Origin: Pseudomonadota bacterium | GTDB lineage: Bacteria; Pseudomonadota; Gammaproteobacteria; Burkholderiales; Burkholderiaceae | Direction of reading: 5' to 3' | Assembly: GCA_963205525.1 (NCBI GenBank) | Contig: CAUJJP010000193.1 | Location: forward strand, 1-64,000 | DNA: 64,000 nt | In this document: piece after piece, positions 25,164 to 35,031 of the stretch | Numbering within the stretch: the stretch's first letter is position 1 | Layout of the letters: every line of letters begins with the position of its first letter | Translations under genes and position numbers: made by a program | The notes under the pieces: model-generated | What the model was told of the DNA's origin: nothing | Database searches by the model: none | The model's input: only the letters and a program-made list of their open reading frames with translations

Positions 25164-25757
25164 GGTCTGCCTTTCGAAGCAAGTGGATGCCTGCGCGCCT
25201 GCCGGCGCGCTGCCGCTGTTCCGGTGCAGGACACGAAGGTCCTGCGTCTTGGTCACCGAGTCCGGTCGTTGAATGCCGGGATATCGTGAACATGCGCATC
25301 GTATGCCTTGTTACGGCATTCTGTCTATAGTCCCAACATACGGGATTACGCTATCTGTCCCGCATCGATAGCCATCCGCCAGTCACGGCCTCGAGGCGAT
25401 GGGATGCTTCGCATGGGAATCGATGCTGCAGGCGCAGGGCCGGTCATGGATGACGGCCGGGCCGGTGATGAAGGGCGTCTGGCTCGCCAACCGGCCACAC
25501 CCCTGCTGTGCAAGGCAGGCGTTGCCTGCAAGTGCGGGCGACAGGCGCAGGGGACACGCTGTGCGCAGCGCACCCAGACCGCTGCCCGACGGCGCGGCGG
25601 TTCGTTCAGTGTTGCCCCGCCGTCGAGCACGGGCTGCATCCGGCGGCCGGTGCACAGGCCGCTGTTCAGGCTTGGGGTGGGGGTGCTCGGATCGTCGCCT
25701 TGCAGGCTTCGGCCGGAGCGGGTCGAACGCCGGCGGGTCGCCGGACGTACCGGCGGT
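25164..25757. other. 594-base gap without a convincing gene
   Basis: The first about 200 bases (25164-25380) are less GC-rich and promoter-like for the cluster at 19668-25163. They contain the inverted repeat described separately. The remaining GC-rich part holds reading frames on both strands with no recognisable protein. It includes a GCAGGC-GTT-GCCTGC hairpin at 25515-25529. It could be a decayed gene or a dispersed repeat; I cannot tell. Confidence 0.5.
25303..25319. promoter_or_regulatory. Inverted repeat upstream of the kinase/IclR cluster
   Basis: ATGCC-TTGTTAC-GGCAT, with 5-base arms, lies about 140 bases upstream of the start at 25163. It is a candidate site for the IclR or MarR protein of the cluster. 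It does not match the 18-base palindrome found elsewhere. Confidence 0.35.
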
Positions 25758-26549
25758 CTACGAGCGACGCTTCGCCAGCAGCGCCTCGGCCGCGCGCTGA
25801 AGCTCGCCGGTGTGCTGGGCCAGGATCTGCGAGCGGTTTTCCAGCTCGATCGCCTGCGCCAGGCTCGGGGCCTCGGCATTGGCCCAGCCGCCGCGCTTGG
25901 TCATCCACACCGCGAAGGCGTCGTTGGCGGCAATGGCGCGCGCAGTGGCCAGGGCGCGGTCCATCAGCTCGGCATCCGGCACGGTGGCGGTGACGAGGCC
26001 GATGCGCTCGGCCTCGTCGGCGTCGACCAGGCGGCCCGTCATCAGGATCTCGAAGCTGCGCGACAGCCCAACGCAGCGCGGCAGCAGCCAGCTCACGCCC
26101 ATGTCGCAGCCGGTCATGCCGACCTTGACGAAGGCGGCGTTGAAGCGCGCCGACTGCGCCGCATAGCGGATCTCGGCCGCCAGCGCCAGCGCCAGGCCGC
26201 CGCCGTTGGCCAGGCCGTTGATGGCGGCGATCACCGGCGCGCGCAGCGCGCGCAGCTTCAGCACCAGCCCCGCAAAGGCCTCCTGGCGTGCCGTCCAGGC
26301 GGCGGCGCGGCCGATGCTGTCCTCGTCGGGCGCGGTCGCGGCCTCGCCGAGGTCGAAGCCGGCGCAGAAGCCGCGCCCGCTGCCGGTGAGCACCAGCACA
26401 CGCAGCGTGGCGTCCTGCGCGAGGCCGTTGAGCAGGCGATGCAGGTCGGACACGATCGCATCGGTCAGCGCATTCAGGCGCTCGGGCCGGTCCAGGCGCA
26501 GCACCGCGATGCCGCCGTCCAGTCGTTCGAGCTTCAGCGCCTCAGGCAT
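25758..26549 (-). CDS. Enoyl-CoA hydratase/isomerase (crotonase) family protein
   Basis: This 263-residue crotonase-fold protein has the oxyanion-hole segments GRGFCAGFDLGE and GLANGGGLALALAAE. The usual second-Glu region is divergent (VKVGMTGCDMGVSWLLPR), as in a known bacterial subgroup of uncertain reaction. It overlaps the end of the long-chain ligase gene by 8 bases and closes the Liv transporter operon. It may hydrate or isomerise the enoyl-CoA formed from the imported, ligated acid. Confidence 0.87.
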   Translation of the reverse strand: MPEALKLERLDGGIAVLRLDRPERLNALTDAIVSDLHRLLNGLAQDATLRVLVLTGSGRGFCAGFDLGEAATAPDEDSIGRAAAWTARQEAFAGLVLKLRALRAPVIAAINGLANGGGLALALAAEIRYAAQSARFNAAFVKVGMTGCDMGVSWLLPRCVGLSRSFEILMTGRLVDADEAERIGLVTATVPDAELMDRALATARAIAANDAFAVWMTKRGGWANAEAPSLAQAIELENRSQILAQHTGELQRAAEALLAKRRS

Positions 26550-28347
26550 ACAGCGACTCGATGACGTCGGCGTATTTCTCGGCCACGCTCTTGCGCCGCA
26601 CCTTCATCGTCGCCGTCACCTCGCCATCGTCATGGTCGAGTTCCTTGGTCAGCAGGTGGATTTTGCGCACCTGCTGCACCTGCGGCATGCCGGCATTGGC
26701 GCGCGCCACCTCGCGCTCGATCAGCGCGCGCACCGGCGGCATCTCGGCCAGACTCTTGAAGTTGGTATAGGCCAGGCCCTGCTGCTCGGCCCAGGCGCTG
26801 ACGCTGTCGAATTCGATTTGGATCAGCGCCGAGACGAAGCGCCGGCGGTCGGCGATGACGATGGCCTCCTTGATGAACAGCGAGGCGCGCAGCGCATTCT
26901 CGATCTCCGAGGGCGTGATGTTCTTGCCGCCGGCGGTGATCATGATGTCCTTCTTGCGGTCGACGATCTTCAGCTCGCGGCCCTCGGGGCCGTCGATCCA
27001 CACACCCACGTCGCCGGTGTGCAGCCAGCCCTGATCGTCGATGGCTTCACGCGTGGCGGCATCGTTCTTGAAATAGCCGCGGAAAACGACCTCGCCGCGC
27101 ACCAGGATCTCGCCATCGTCGCCCAGCACGAGCTCGATGCCCGGGTATGGCGTGCCGACGCTGCCGATCGGCGACGCGTTGCTGCGCTGCAGGGTGAGCG
27201 CGCCACTGGATTCGGTCAGGCCGTAGAGCTCGCGCACCGGCACGCCCAGGCGGCGGAAGAAGTGCAGGATGTCGGGCGCGATCGGCGCACCGGCCGAATA
27301 GGCGACGCGGCAGCGCCGCATGCCGATGAAATTCTGCAGCGCGCGCATCACCAGCCAGTACCACAAGGCACGTTCGGCGCGGGCCGCCAGGCCGGTCGAG
27401 GCCATGCGGTCGGGGGTACAGCGTGCATAGGCGGCCTCGAACAGCCGTCGCCGCAAGACGCCGCTGCCGCGCAGCTGCGTCTGGATGCCGGCATGGAATT
27501 TCTCCCAGATGCGCGGCACGCCGAAGAAGACCTGCGGGCTCAGCTCGCGCAGGTCCTCCTGCACCGTGCGCAGGCTCTCGGCAAAATTGACGACTGCGCC
27601 GGTGGCCAGCGGCACGTGCAGCGAGAACATCTGCTCGGCCACGTGGCTCAGCGGCAGGTAGGACACGATGTCGTCGCGCGCGCTGCAGCCCAGCACCGTA
27701 TTCAGGCCGCGCGCTGCGTTGACGAGGCCACGCCAGGACATCATCGCCGCCTTGGGACGACCGGTGGAGCCGCTGGTGAAGACCATCAGGCCGATGTCGT
27801 CGAAGGCGGGGTCGGCGGTGGCGGCACGCGCTGCCTCGGGCTGCTCGGCCTCCTGGCGGCTGCCCAGCGCCACCACGTCGGCGAAGTCGTGCAGGCCCTC
27901 GCGGTCATAACGACGCAGGCCGCGCCCGTCGATGACGACGACGGCGCGCAGCGCCGGCAGCCGCGCACGCACCGACAGCACCTTGTCGAGCTGCTCCTGG
28001 TCCTCGACGACGACGACCGGCGCCTCCGACAAGGCCAGCAGGTATTCGACCTCCGGCGCCGGCGACGTGGGGTAGATGCCGGCGGTGACGCCGCCGACCA
28101 GCGATGCGCCCATCTGCGCGAACACCCATTCCTGGCGGTTCTCGCTCAGGATGGCCAGCGGCTCGCCGGGCTCGAGCCCCAGTTGCAGCAGGCCGAGGCC
28201 GAAATGGCGTGCCGTCTGCGCATACTGCGCCCAGGTCACGGGCTTCCAGATGCCGTGCTCCTTTTGGCGCAGCGCCACCTGGTCGGGCTGCGTGGCGGCA
28301 CGGCGCAGCAGCTGCTGCGGCAGCGGGCGGTCGAACAGATCGCTCAT
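26542..28347 (-). CDS. AMP-dependent long-chain-type acyl-CoA synthetase
   Basis: This 601-residue ANL ligase has VFTSGSTGRPKAAM, LYGLTESSGAL and the hinge DRKKDIMITAGGKNITPSEIE. It lacks the C-terminal PTGK motif, as usual for the long-chain FadD15/bubblegum-like branch. It activates a fatty or bulky hydrophobic acid to its CoA ester. It lies 4 bases after the LivF-type ATPase gene, so uptake and activation are linked. Ligases of this branch are commonly paired with Liv-type transporters in Burkholderiales. Confidence 0.9.
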   Translation of the reverse strand: MSDLFDRPLPQQLLRRAATQPDQVALRQKEHGIWKPVTWAQYAQTARHFGLGLLQLGLEPGEPLAILSENRQEWVFAQMGASLVGGVTAGIYPTSPAPEVEYLLALSEAPVVVVEDQEQLDKVLSVRARLPALRAVVVIDGRGLRRYDREGLHDFADVVALGSRQEAEQPEAARAATADPAFDDIGLMVFTSGSTGRPKAAMMSWRGLVNAARGLNTVLGCSARDDIVSYLPLSHVAEQMFSLHVPLATGAVVNFAESLRTVQEDLRELSPQVFFGVPRIWEKFHAGIQTQLRGSGVLRRRLFEAAYARCTPDRMASTGLAARAERALWYWLVMRALQNFIGMRRCRVAYSAGAPIAPDILHFFRRLGVPVRELYGLTESSGALTLQRSNASPIGSVGTPYPGIELVLGDDGEILVRGEVVFRGYFKNDAATREAIDDQGWLHTGDVGVWIDGPEGRELKIVDRKKDIMITAGGKNITPSEIENALRASLFIKEAIVIADRRRFVSALIQIEFDSVSAWAEQQGLAYTNFKSLAEMPPVRALIEREVARANAGMPQVQQVRKIHLLTKELDHDDGEVTATMKVRRKSVAEKYADVIESLYA

Positions 28348-28351
28348 GGGC

Positions 28352-29163
<812 letters not shown>

Positions 29164-29167
<4 letters not shown>

Positions 29168-30372
29168 GCCTTGATCCACCCGCTGGCCGGCTCCATGGTC
29201 TTCTTGTCGGGGTCGTAGGCGTAGATGCGGCCGCTGGCGATCTGGTGCCCCGAGAGGTCGGCCAGCAGTCCGGCCAGGCCGCCGGTGTCGAAGGCCGTCA
29301 TCGATTCCATCGCCGCCTTCATGTTGGCCAGGTTCAGCGGCTTGTTGGCCTTCAGGCAGCGCTCGGCGATCTCGGCGTAGACCATGCCGCACAACCAGGC
29401 GCAGATGTAGTACGGCGAGACATGCTTGAAGTCGGGCCGGTTCTTGGCCAGCTGGTCGCGGATGATCGCCATCATCGGCGAGTCGGCCGTCTCGTGCGGG
29501 TAGCGGTAGGTGCTGACGCCCGTCAGCCGCGTGCCCAGGGCACCCACGGCGTCGTAGGTGCCGCGGTCCAGCGCCCAGGCGGTGGCCATGATCTGCGGGT
29601 TGAGTCCGGCCTCGCGCAGCTGGCGCACGAATTCGGGGATCGGCGCCACCAGGTAGCCCTGGAAGATCACGATGTCGGGGCGCATGCGGCGCAGCTTGGC
29701 CACCTCGGGCGGCACATCGACGCCGGCCTGGCGGGTGACGATCTCGCCGACGACGTTCAGGCCCAGCTTCTGCGCGCGCGCCTTGCCCGCCGGAATGCCG
29801 TCGCGCCCGAACTCGCCGTCGGAATAGACATAGGCGATGGTGGGTTTGGTCGCCGCGCCGCGCGAGCTGCGGGCGATGTACTCCATCAGGATCTCCTGCA
29901 GCTGCCCGTAGGTGCTGCCGGGCACGAAGTGGTGCGGCATGCCGACCGGGTCGGCCAGCGCGCCGGCCAGCGAGGGCGACGAGGTGATCACCTGGCCCGA
30001 GGCGCGCGCGTCCTGCGAGACCGCCTTCGACCACGGCGTGCTGTCGCCGAAGAAGAACGAGGGCTTCTCGGCCGCCATGATCTTCTTGAAGATGGCCACG
30101 CCCTGGTCGAGCTTGAAGCCGCTGTCCTCGGACACGTAGCGCAGCTTGCGCCCGGCCACGCCGCCGGTGGCATTCTTCCAGGCCACGAAGTCGTTGAAGG
30201 CGTGGTTCATCGCCACGCCGGCGAACGAGAAGATGCCGGTGATCGGCTGCGACGCGCCGATGACGACGTCGCCCTTGTGCGCCTGCGCGGCCGCACCGCC
30301 GACGGCGAAGGGACCCAGCGAGGCGGCGGCGCCGATCGATTGCACGAGGGTGCGGCGGGTGATTCCGGTCAT
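29164..30372 (-). CDS. ABC transporter substrate-binding protein (Peripla_BP_6)
   Basis: This 402-residue periplasmic receptor has a twin-arginine-like signal (ITRRTLVQSIGAAASLGPF) with cleavage near AAAQA. The mature start DVVIGASQPITGIFSFAG is typical of Liv-type receptors for hydrophobic acids. It lies between the permease and LivF-type genes of a complete transporter. Its exact ligand is unknown; the adjoining long-chain ligase suggests a fatty, branched or aromatic acid. Confidence 0.92.
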
Positions 30373-30388
30373 GGTGGGTCTCCTGCGG

Positions 30389-31429
30389 TCAGGTCTTGAA
30401 GGGCCAGAGGTGGAAGGTTCTTCGCACGCGCGCCCAGATGGCGGCCAGGCCGTGCGGTTCGAAGATCAGGAAGCCGATGATCAGCAGGCCGAAGACCACC
30501 TGCCCCATCGGCAGCAGCAGCCCGGCCAGCCCGGGCAGCCACTGCGAGCCGGCATGCGCCAGCAGGCGCAGCGCCTCGGGCACGAAGGTCATGAAGACGG
30601 CGCCGAGCACGCTGCCCAGCACGCTGCCGAGGCCGCCGACGATGATGGCGGCGAGGTAGAACACCGACAGCGTGAGCACGAAATATTCGGGCGTGATCGA
30701 GCCGTAGAAATAGCCCAGCAGCCCGCCTGCCACGCCGGCATAGAAGGCGCCGATGGCAAAGGCCGCGAGCTTGGTGCGCAGCAGGTTGACGCCCAGGATC
30801 TCGGCCGAGAAGTCGCGGTCGCGCACGGCCACGAAGGCGCGGCCGTGGTGCGTGCGCGCCAGATTGCGCGCCGCCAGCGCCAGCAGCGCCGCGCAGCCGA
30901 AGATGAGGAAGAAGTTGCGGCGGTCGCCCTGCAGCTCGAAGCCGAACAGGCTGGCGCGCGGGATCGTCGTGCCCGGCACGCCGCCGGTGACGCTGTCCCA
31001 TTCGCGGAAGACGAAGCTCAGCACGAAGTGGCCGGCCAAGGTGGCGATGGCCAGGTACAGGCCCTTGACGCGCAGGCTGGGCAGGCCCACCACCCCCCCC
31101 AGCAGCGCGGTCAGGGCGCCGGCGGCCGGCAGCGTCAGCCAAAACGGCCAGCCGTGGCGGGCCAGCCAGGCCACCGTGTAGCAGCCCACGCCCATGAAGG
31201 CGGCATGCGCCAGCGAGATCAGCCCCGCGTTGCCGGTGGTGATGTTGAGCCCCAGCGTGGCGATGAGGTGGATGCCGACGATGCAGGCCATGGCCAGCAG
31301 GTAGTCGCTGCCCCAGAACGGCATCGTGAACAGCGCGGCCACGAAGGCCGCCATCCAGGCGCGCTGCGTGCGCGAGTCGAGCAGCCGCTCGTCGTCGCGG
31401 AAGCTCTGGTGAAAGACCGCGGTGCGCAT
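30389..31429 (-). CDS. ABC transporter permease (LivM type)
   Basis: This 346-residue membrane protein has about ten hydrophobic segments and the LivM landmarks LNITTGNAGLISLAHAAFMGVGCY and GLGSVLGSVLGA. A RDRDFSAEILGVNLLRTKLAAFAIGA loop contacts the ATPase. I prefer the ATG at 31429 (MRTAVFHQSF), 4 bases after the LivH-type gene, over an ATG 24 bases upstream that would overlap it. It forms the membrane channel with the LivH-type subunit. Confidence 0.92.
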   Translation of the reverse strand: MRTAVFHQSFRDDERLLDSRTQRAWMAAFVAALFTMPFWGSDYLLAMACIVGIHLIATLGLNITTGNAGLISLAHAAFMGVGCYTVAWLARHGWPFWLTLPAAGALTALLGGVVGLPSLRVKGLYLAIATLAGHFVLSFVFREWDSVTGGVPGTTIPRASLFGFELQGDRRNFFLIFGCAALLALAARNLARTHHGRAFVAVRDRDFSAEILGVNLLRTKLAAFAIGAFYAGVAGGLLGYFYGSITPEYFVLTLSVFYLAAIIVGGLGSVLGSVLGAVFMTFVPEALRLLAHAGSQWLPGLAGLLLPMGQVVFGLLIIGFLIFEPHGLAAIWARVRRTFHLWPFKT

Positions 31430-31433
31430 GGGT

Positions 31434-32315
31434 TCAGAGCCTTTCGATGGCACGCGTGCCGAAGATGCCGTAGGGCCGCACCACCAGCACCGCCAGCACC
31501 ACGATGTAGGGCACCACCTCGCGCGTCTTGCCGCCCAGGTAGCCGGCGGCCAGCGCCTCGACGACGCCGACGATGAGGCTGGCGACGATGGCGCCGGCGA
31601 TGCTGTCGAGCCCGCCGAGCACGATGGCCGCCAGCACCGCCAGCGCGGTGCCGGCCAGCAGCGGCGACAGGCCCACCGAGCTGGCGATCAGCACCCCGGC
31701 CACGGTGCCGACCAGCCCCGACAGCGCCCAGGTCAGCTGCTGCGCACGGTGGATGTGGATGCCCAGCGTGGCGGCGGTGACGGGGTCGCTGGCGGTGGCG
31801 CGCAGCGCGACGCCGGCGCGCGACCAGCGGAAGAAGGCGAGGAAGCCGAAGATCAGCAGCGCCGCGATGGCGAAATTGCCGAGCACGGCGCCGGGGATCA
31901 GGATGTCGCCCAGCGTCACCGGCGTGCGCGGCAGCAGGCCCGGCGGGCTGTAGGTATCGCCGCCGGCCACGGCCTCGATTCCGCCGTGGATGATGCTGGC
32001 CAGGCCGATGGTCGCCATCAGCGCCGACACCACCGACTGCCCGGCCAGAGGCCGCAGCACCAGCCGCTCGACCAGCGCCGACAAGGCCATGATGACCACC
32101 AGCGAGCCGACGAAGGCCAGCCAGGGCGGCAGGTCGAAGCTGACGACGCCGGCGTAATACAGATAGGCGCCGAGCATCATCACCTCGCCCACCGCAAAAT
32201 TGACCGCCCCCGTGCCCTTGTAGATGAGCACGAAGGACAGCGCGATCAGCGCCATCACGCCGCCCGACAAGGCACCGAGCAGCACCGTCTCGGCAAGGAT
32301 GCTCCACTCGCTCAT
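31434..32315 (-). CDS. ABC transporter permease (LivH type)
   Basis: This 293-residue membrane protein has about eight hydrophobic segments. GTGAVNFAVGEVMMLGAYL near the start and GGLDSIAGAIVASLIVGVVEAL near the end are classic LivH features. It pairs with the LivM-type subunit. It follows the LivG-type gene after a 70-base gap that holds a possible dispersed repeat. Confidence 0.92.
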   Translation of the reverse strand: MSEWSILAETVLLGALSGGVMALIALSFVLIYKGTGAVNFAVGEVMMLGAYLYYAGVVSFDLPPWLAFVGSLVVIMALSALVERLVLRPLAGQSVVSALMATIGLASIIHGGIEAVAGGDTYSPPGLLPRTPVTLGDILIPGAVLGNFAIAALLIFGFLAFFRWSRAGVALRATASDPVTAATLGIHIHRAQQLTWALSGLVGTVAGVLIASSVGLSPLLAGTALAVLAAIVLGGLDSIAGAIVASLIVGVVEALAAGYLGGKTREVVPYIVVLAVLVVRPYGIFGTRAIERL

Positions 32316-32385
32316 GCGGCCCCCTTGGCGCTGCGCGCCGTCCCCCCGAGGGGGAGCGAGCGGCTTCGGAACGGCCGGGCGCTGC
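32316..32385. repeat. Possible dispersed hairpin element
   Basis: This 70-base spacer inside the transporter operon contains two close stem-loops: GGCGC-TGC-GCGCC (32327-32339) and CCCCC-GA-GGGGG (32343-32354). The combination resembles short intergenic repeats I associate with Comamonadaceae genomes. There is only one copy in the window, so the repeat status is untested. It may attenuate or stabilise the mRNA between the two genes. Confidence 0.35.
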
Positions 32386-33213
32386 TCATACGTGGACCTC
32401 GCTGCCCAGGTAGGCCTCGATCACCGCCGGATGGCGGCGCACCTCGGCCGGCGTGCCGGCGGCGATGACCTCGCCGAAGTTCAGCACCACCACGTGGCTG
32501 GAGATGTCCATCACCATCGCCAGGTCATGCTCGACCAGCAGCACCGTCACGCCCCACTCCTCCTGCACGTCGAGGATGAAGCGCGCCAGGTCCTCGGTCT
32601 CCTCACGGTTCATGCCGGCCACCGGCTCGTCGAGCATCAGCACGCGCGGACGCATGGCCAGCGCGCGCGCCAGCTCCACCCGCTTCTGCAGACCGTAAGA
32701 CAGCGCATCGACCGGTTTGTGGCGCAGGTGGTCGATCTCGAGGAAGTCGATCACGCGACGCTCGATCTCCTCGCGCAGCGCCAGTTCCTCGCGCCGTGCG
32801 CCCGGCGTGAAGGCCAGCGCCGACAGCAGCCCCGCGCGCAGGCCGTGGTGGCCGCCGAGCTTGATGTTCTCCAGCACCGACAGGCCGCGGAAGAGCGCGA
32901 TGTTCTGGAAGGTGCGCGCCAGGCCCATGCCCGCGCGGGCATGGACCGGCGTGCCGGTGATGTCGGCATCGCCCAGGCGGATGCGGCCGGCGGCCGGGCG
33001 GTAGAAGCCGCTGATGGTGTTGAAGACGCTGGTCTTGCCGGCCCCGTTGGGGCCGATGACGGCGGTGATCTGCCCCGGCGCGGCCGTGAAGCCGACGCCG
33101 CGCAGCGCATGGATGCCGCCGAAGCGCAGGTCCACGCCTTCGACGGACAGCGCGAGGCCGGACCCGTGCGCTGCCGCCGCGCTGCGGGTTGACGGGTCGG
33201 TGCTCGGGGACAT
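32386..33213 (-). CDS. ABC transporter ATP-binding protein (LivG type)
   Basis: This 275-residue ATPase has Walker A GPNGAGKTS, signature LSYGLQKRVELARAL, Walker B VLMLDEPVAGM and the H-loop VEHD. It is the first gene of a seven-gene operon ending at 25758. I chose the ATG at 33213 (MSPSTDPSTR). An ATG at 33240 would place the operator palindrome inside the coding sequence, and neither start has a strong ribosome site. The palindrome lies directly upstream. Confidence 0.92.
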   Translation of the reverse strand: MSPSTDPSTRSAAAAHGSGLALSVEGVDLRFGGIHALRGVGFTAAPGQITAVIGPNGAGKTSVFNTISGFYRPAAGRIRLGDADITGTPVHARAGMGLARTFQNIALFRGLSVLENIKLGGHHGLRAGLLSALAFTPGARREELALREEIERRVIDFLEIDHLRHKPVDALSYGLQKRVELARALAMRPRVLMLDEPVAGMNREETEDLARFILDVQEEWGVTVLLVEHDLAMVMDISSHVVVLNFGEVIAAGTPAEVRRHPAVIEAYLGSEVHV

Positions 33214-33214
33214 T

Positions 33215-33232
33215 CCGTACACTACCGCACGG
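33215..33232. promoter_or_regulatory. Recurring palindrome, copy 6
   Basis: CCGTACACTACCGCACGG. The arms CGTACAC and CCGCACG match 11 of 14 positions around a TA centre. It ends 2 bases before the chosen start of the LivG-type gene, so it probably overlaps the transcription start of the transporter operon. Confidence 0.55.
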
Positions 33233-33276
33233 TATGGCATCGCATCGTCAGCGTTTTCCCGGTTTCGGCGCGGCGC

Positions 33277-34899
33277 TCAGGCGCCGCCGACCCGTTCGCG
33301 CAGCTTGAACTTCTGCACCTTGCCGCTCGGCGTGCGCGGCAGGTCGTCGACGATCTCCACGCGCTCGGGCCAGTACTGCTTGGCCACCTTGCTCTCGGCC
33401 ATGTAGGCCTGCAGCATTTCGAGCGTGAATTCGGCCCCGGGCCGCAGCACGACGAAGGCGCAGCCGCGCTCGCCCAGCCGGGCATCGGGGTAGCCCACCA
33501 GTGCGGCCGCGGCAACCGACGGGTGCTTGTAGAGCAAGGCTTCGATCTCGACCACCGGCACGTTCTCGCCGCCGCGGATCAGCACGTCCTTGGTGCGGCC
33601 GTTGATGCGGATGTAGCCCTCGTCATCGGCATAGGCGAGGTCGCCGGTGTCGAACCAGCCCTCGGCGTCGAAGGTCTCGATGTCGGGGCGCTTGTAGTAG
33701 CCCAGCAGCATCTGCGCGCCGCGCACCAGCAGGCGGCCGGTCTGCCCCACCGGCAGCGGCTTGCCGTCGAAATCGACGATGCGGATCTCGACCCCTTCCA
33801 GCGGCCGGCCGTCGGTCTTGGCCGACTTCTCGGCGGCGCGCGCCGGCTCGGTCAGCGTGCTGGACAGCGATTCGGTCATGCCCCAGAGCGAGCAGACCAT
33901 GAGCCCGAGTTCGCGCGCCGCGCGTTCGATCAGCACCGGCGGGATGGGCGCGCCGCCGCAGAGGAAATTGCGCAGCGCGGCCGGCCGCGGCGCACCGGCC
34001 GCGACCGCCTCGCAGATGTCCGACAGGAAGGGCGTGGAGGCCGCGGTGAAGGTGACGCCCTCGTCGGCCATGATGGTGACGCCGCGCCGGCCGTCCCACA
34101 CGTCCTGCAGCACGACGGTGGAGCCGAGGCTGAAGGCCAGCAGCATGACCGCCGCATGGCCGGTCATGTGACCGAGCGGCGAACAGGCCAGCATGACGTC
34201 GTCGCCCGTCAGGCCGAAGCGGTCGGCCAGCGCGCGGTTGCAGGCCAGCAGCGTGTTATGCGAGTGCATCACGCCCTTGGGCGAGCCGGTGGTGCCGGAG
34301 GTGAACATCACCACCGCCATCGCGTCGGGCGCCAGGCGCGGCGGCCGCTGCGGTTCGACACGGCGCGTGCCCGACAGCAGCAGCCGCTCGAAGCCGTCTT
34401 CCCCCGCGCCGTCGACGACGACGACGTGCTGCAGCGCCGGCAGCTCGCGCTGCAGGCCGTAGGCCATGCTGGCGTGGTCGAAGCCGCGGAATTCGGCGGG
34501 CACGACCAGCAGCTTCGCGCCGGCGAAGCCCAGCATGTAGGCCAGCTCGCGCTCGCGGAAGACGGGCATCAACGGGTTGACGACGGCGCCGATGCGGTTG
34601 GCCGCCATCGAGACGACGACGAACTCCCACCAGTTGGGCAGCTGCACGGCGACGATGTCGCCGGCGCCGACGCCCAGGTCCTCCAGGCCGGCGGCGCAGC
34701 GCGACACCGTGTCCGCAAATTCGCGCCAGGTGAAGCGGCGCGAACCTTCGCGGTCGGCTCGGTAGCCCACCAGCGCGGGCTTGTCGGGCGTGCGCGCCAC
34801 GGCGTCGACGATGCACTCGTCGAAGGACTTGTCGAGCCAGAATCCGCCGGCGCGCATGGCGCGGGCGTGGGCAGCAAGATCAAAACGGCCAGCCGTCAT
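33277..34899 (-). CDS. AMP-dependent acyl-CoA ligase, AliA-like (cyclohexanecarboxylate-CoA ligase candidate)
   Basis: This 540-residue ANL ligase has VMFTSGTTGSPKGVMHSHNT, LWGMTESLSS, the hinge NGRTKDVLIRGGEN and the catalytic PSGKVQKFKL. The N terminus (ARAMRAGGFWLDKSFDECI) resembles cyclohexanecarboxylate-CoA ligases of the AliA type, although I have not aligned it. BadH and BadI about 8 kb away strengthen this reading. It has its own promoter region with a palindrome 53 bases upstream. It lies between the Liv transporter and a MarR gene. Confidence 0.85.
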   Translation of the reverse strand: MTAGRFDLAAHARAMRAGGFWLDKSFDECIVDAVARTPDKPALVGYRADREGSRRFTWREFADTVSRCAAGLEDLGVGAGDIVAVQLPNWWEFVVVSMAANRIGAVVNPLMPVFRERELAYMLGFAGAKLLVVPAEFRGFDHASMAYGLQRELPALQHVVVVDGAGEDGFERLLLSGTRRVEPQRPPRLAPDAMAVVMFTSGTTGSPKGVMHSHNTLLACNRALADRFGLTGDDVMLACSPLGHMTGHAAVMLLAFSLGSTVVLQDVWDGRRGVTIMADEGVTFTAASTPFLSDICEAVAAGAPRPAALRNFLCGGAPIPPVLIERAARELGLMVCSLWGMTESLSSTLTEPARAAEKSAKTDGRPLEGVEIRIVDFDGKPLPVGQTGRLLVRGAQMLLGYYKRPDIETFDAEGWFDTGDLAYADDEGYIRINGRTKDVLIRGGENVPVVEIEALLYKHPSVAAAALVGYPDARLGERGCAFVVLRPGAEFTLEMLQAYMAESKVAKQYWPERVEIVDDLPRTPSGKVQKFKLRERVGGA

Positions 34900-34951
34900 C
34901 GCAGAGTCTCCGAGGGGGAACGGCCACCCGCGGCAATGCGGTCGACCGTGT

Positions 34952-34969
34952 TAGTGCGCTAGCGTACTA
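34952..34969. promoter_or_regulatory. Recurring palindrome, copy 7
   Basis: TAGTGCGCTAGCGTACTA. The sequence is nearly self-complementary, with arms AGTGCGC and GCGTACT around TA, and matches 11 of 14 positions. It lies 53 bases upstream of the AliA-like ligase start, between that gene and the MarR gene. Confidence 0.6.
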
Positions 34970-35031
34970 TACACAGCCTCGAAAGAACGCGGCCCTCGGG
35001 TCTACCCCGAGTCGGCAGGCGCTGCAGGGCT

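Noticed and set aside
25346..25879. Minus-strand frame of 177 codons over the gap at 25164-25757
   Set aside because: It is Arg/Pro/Ala-rich with no motif, overlaps the crotonase gene in another frame and has no ribosome site.
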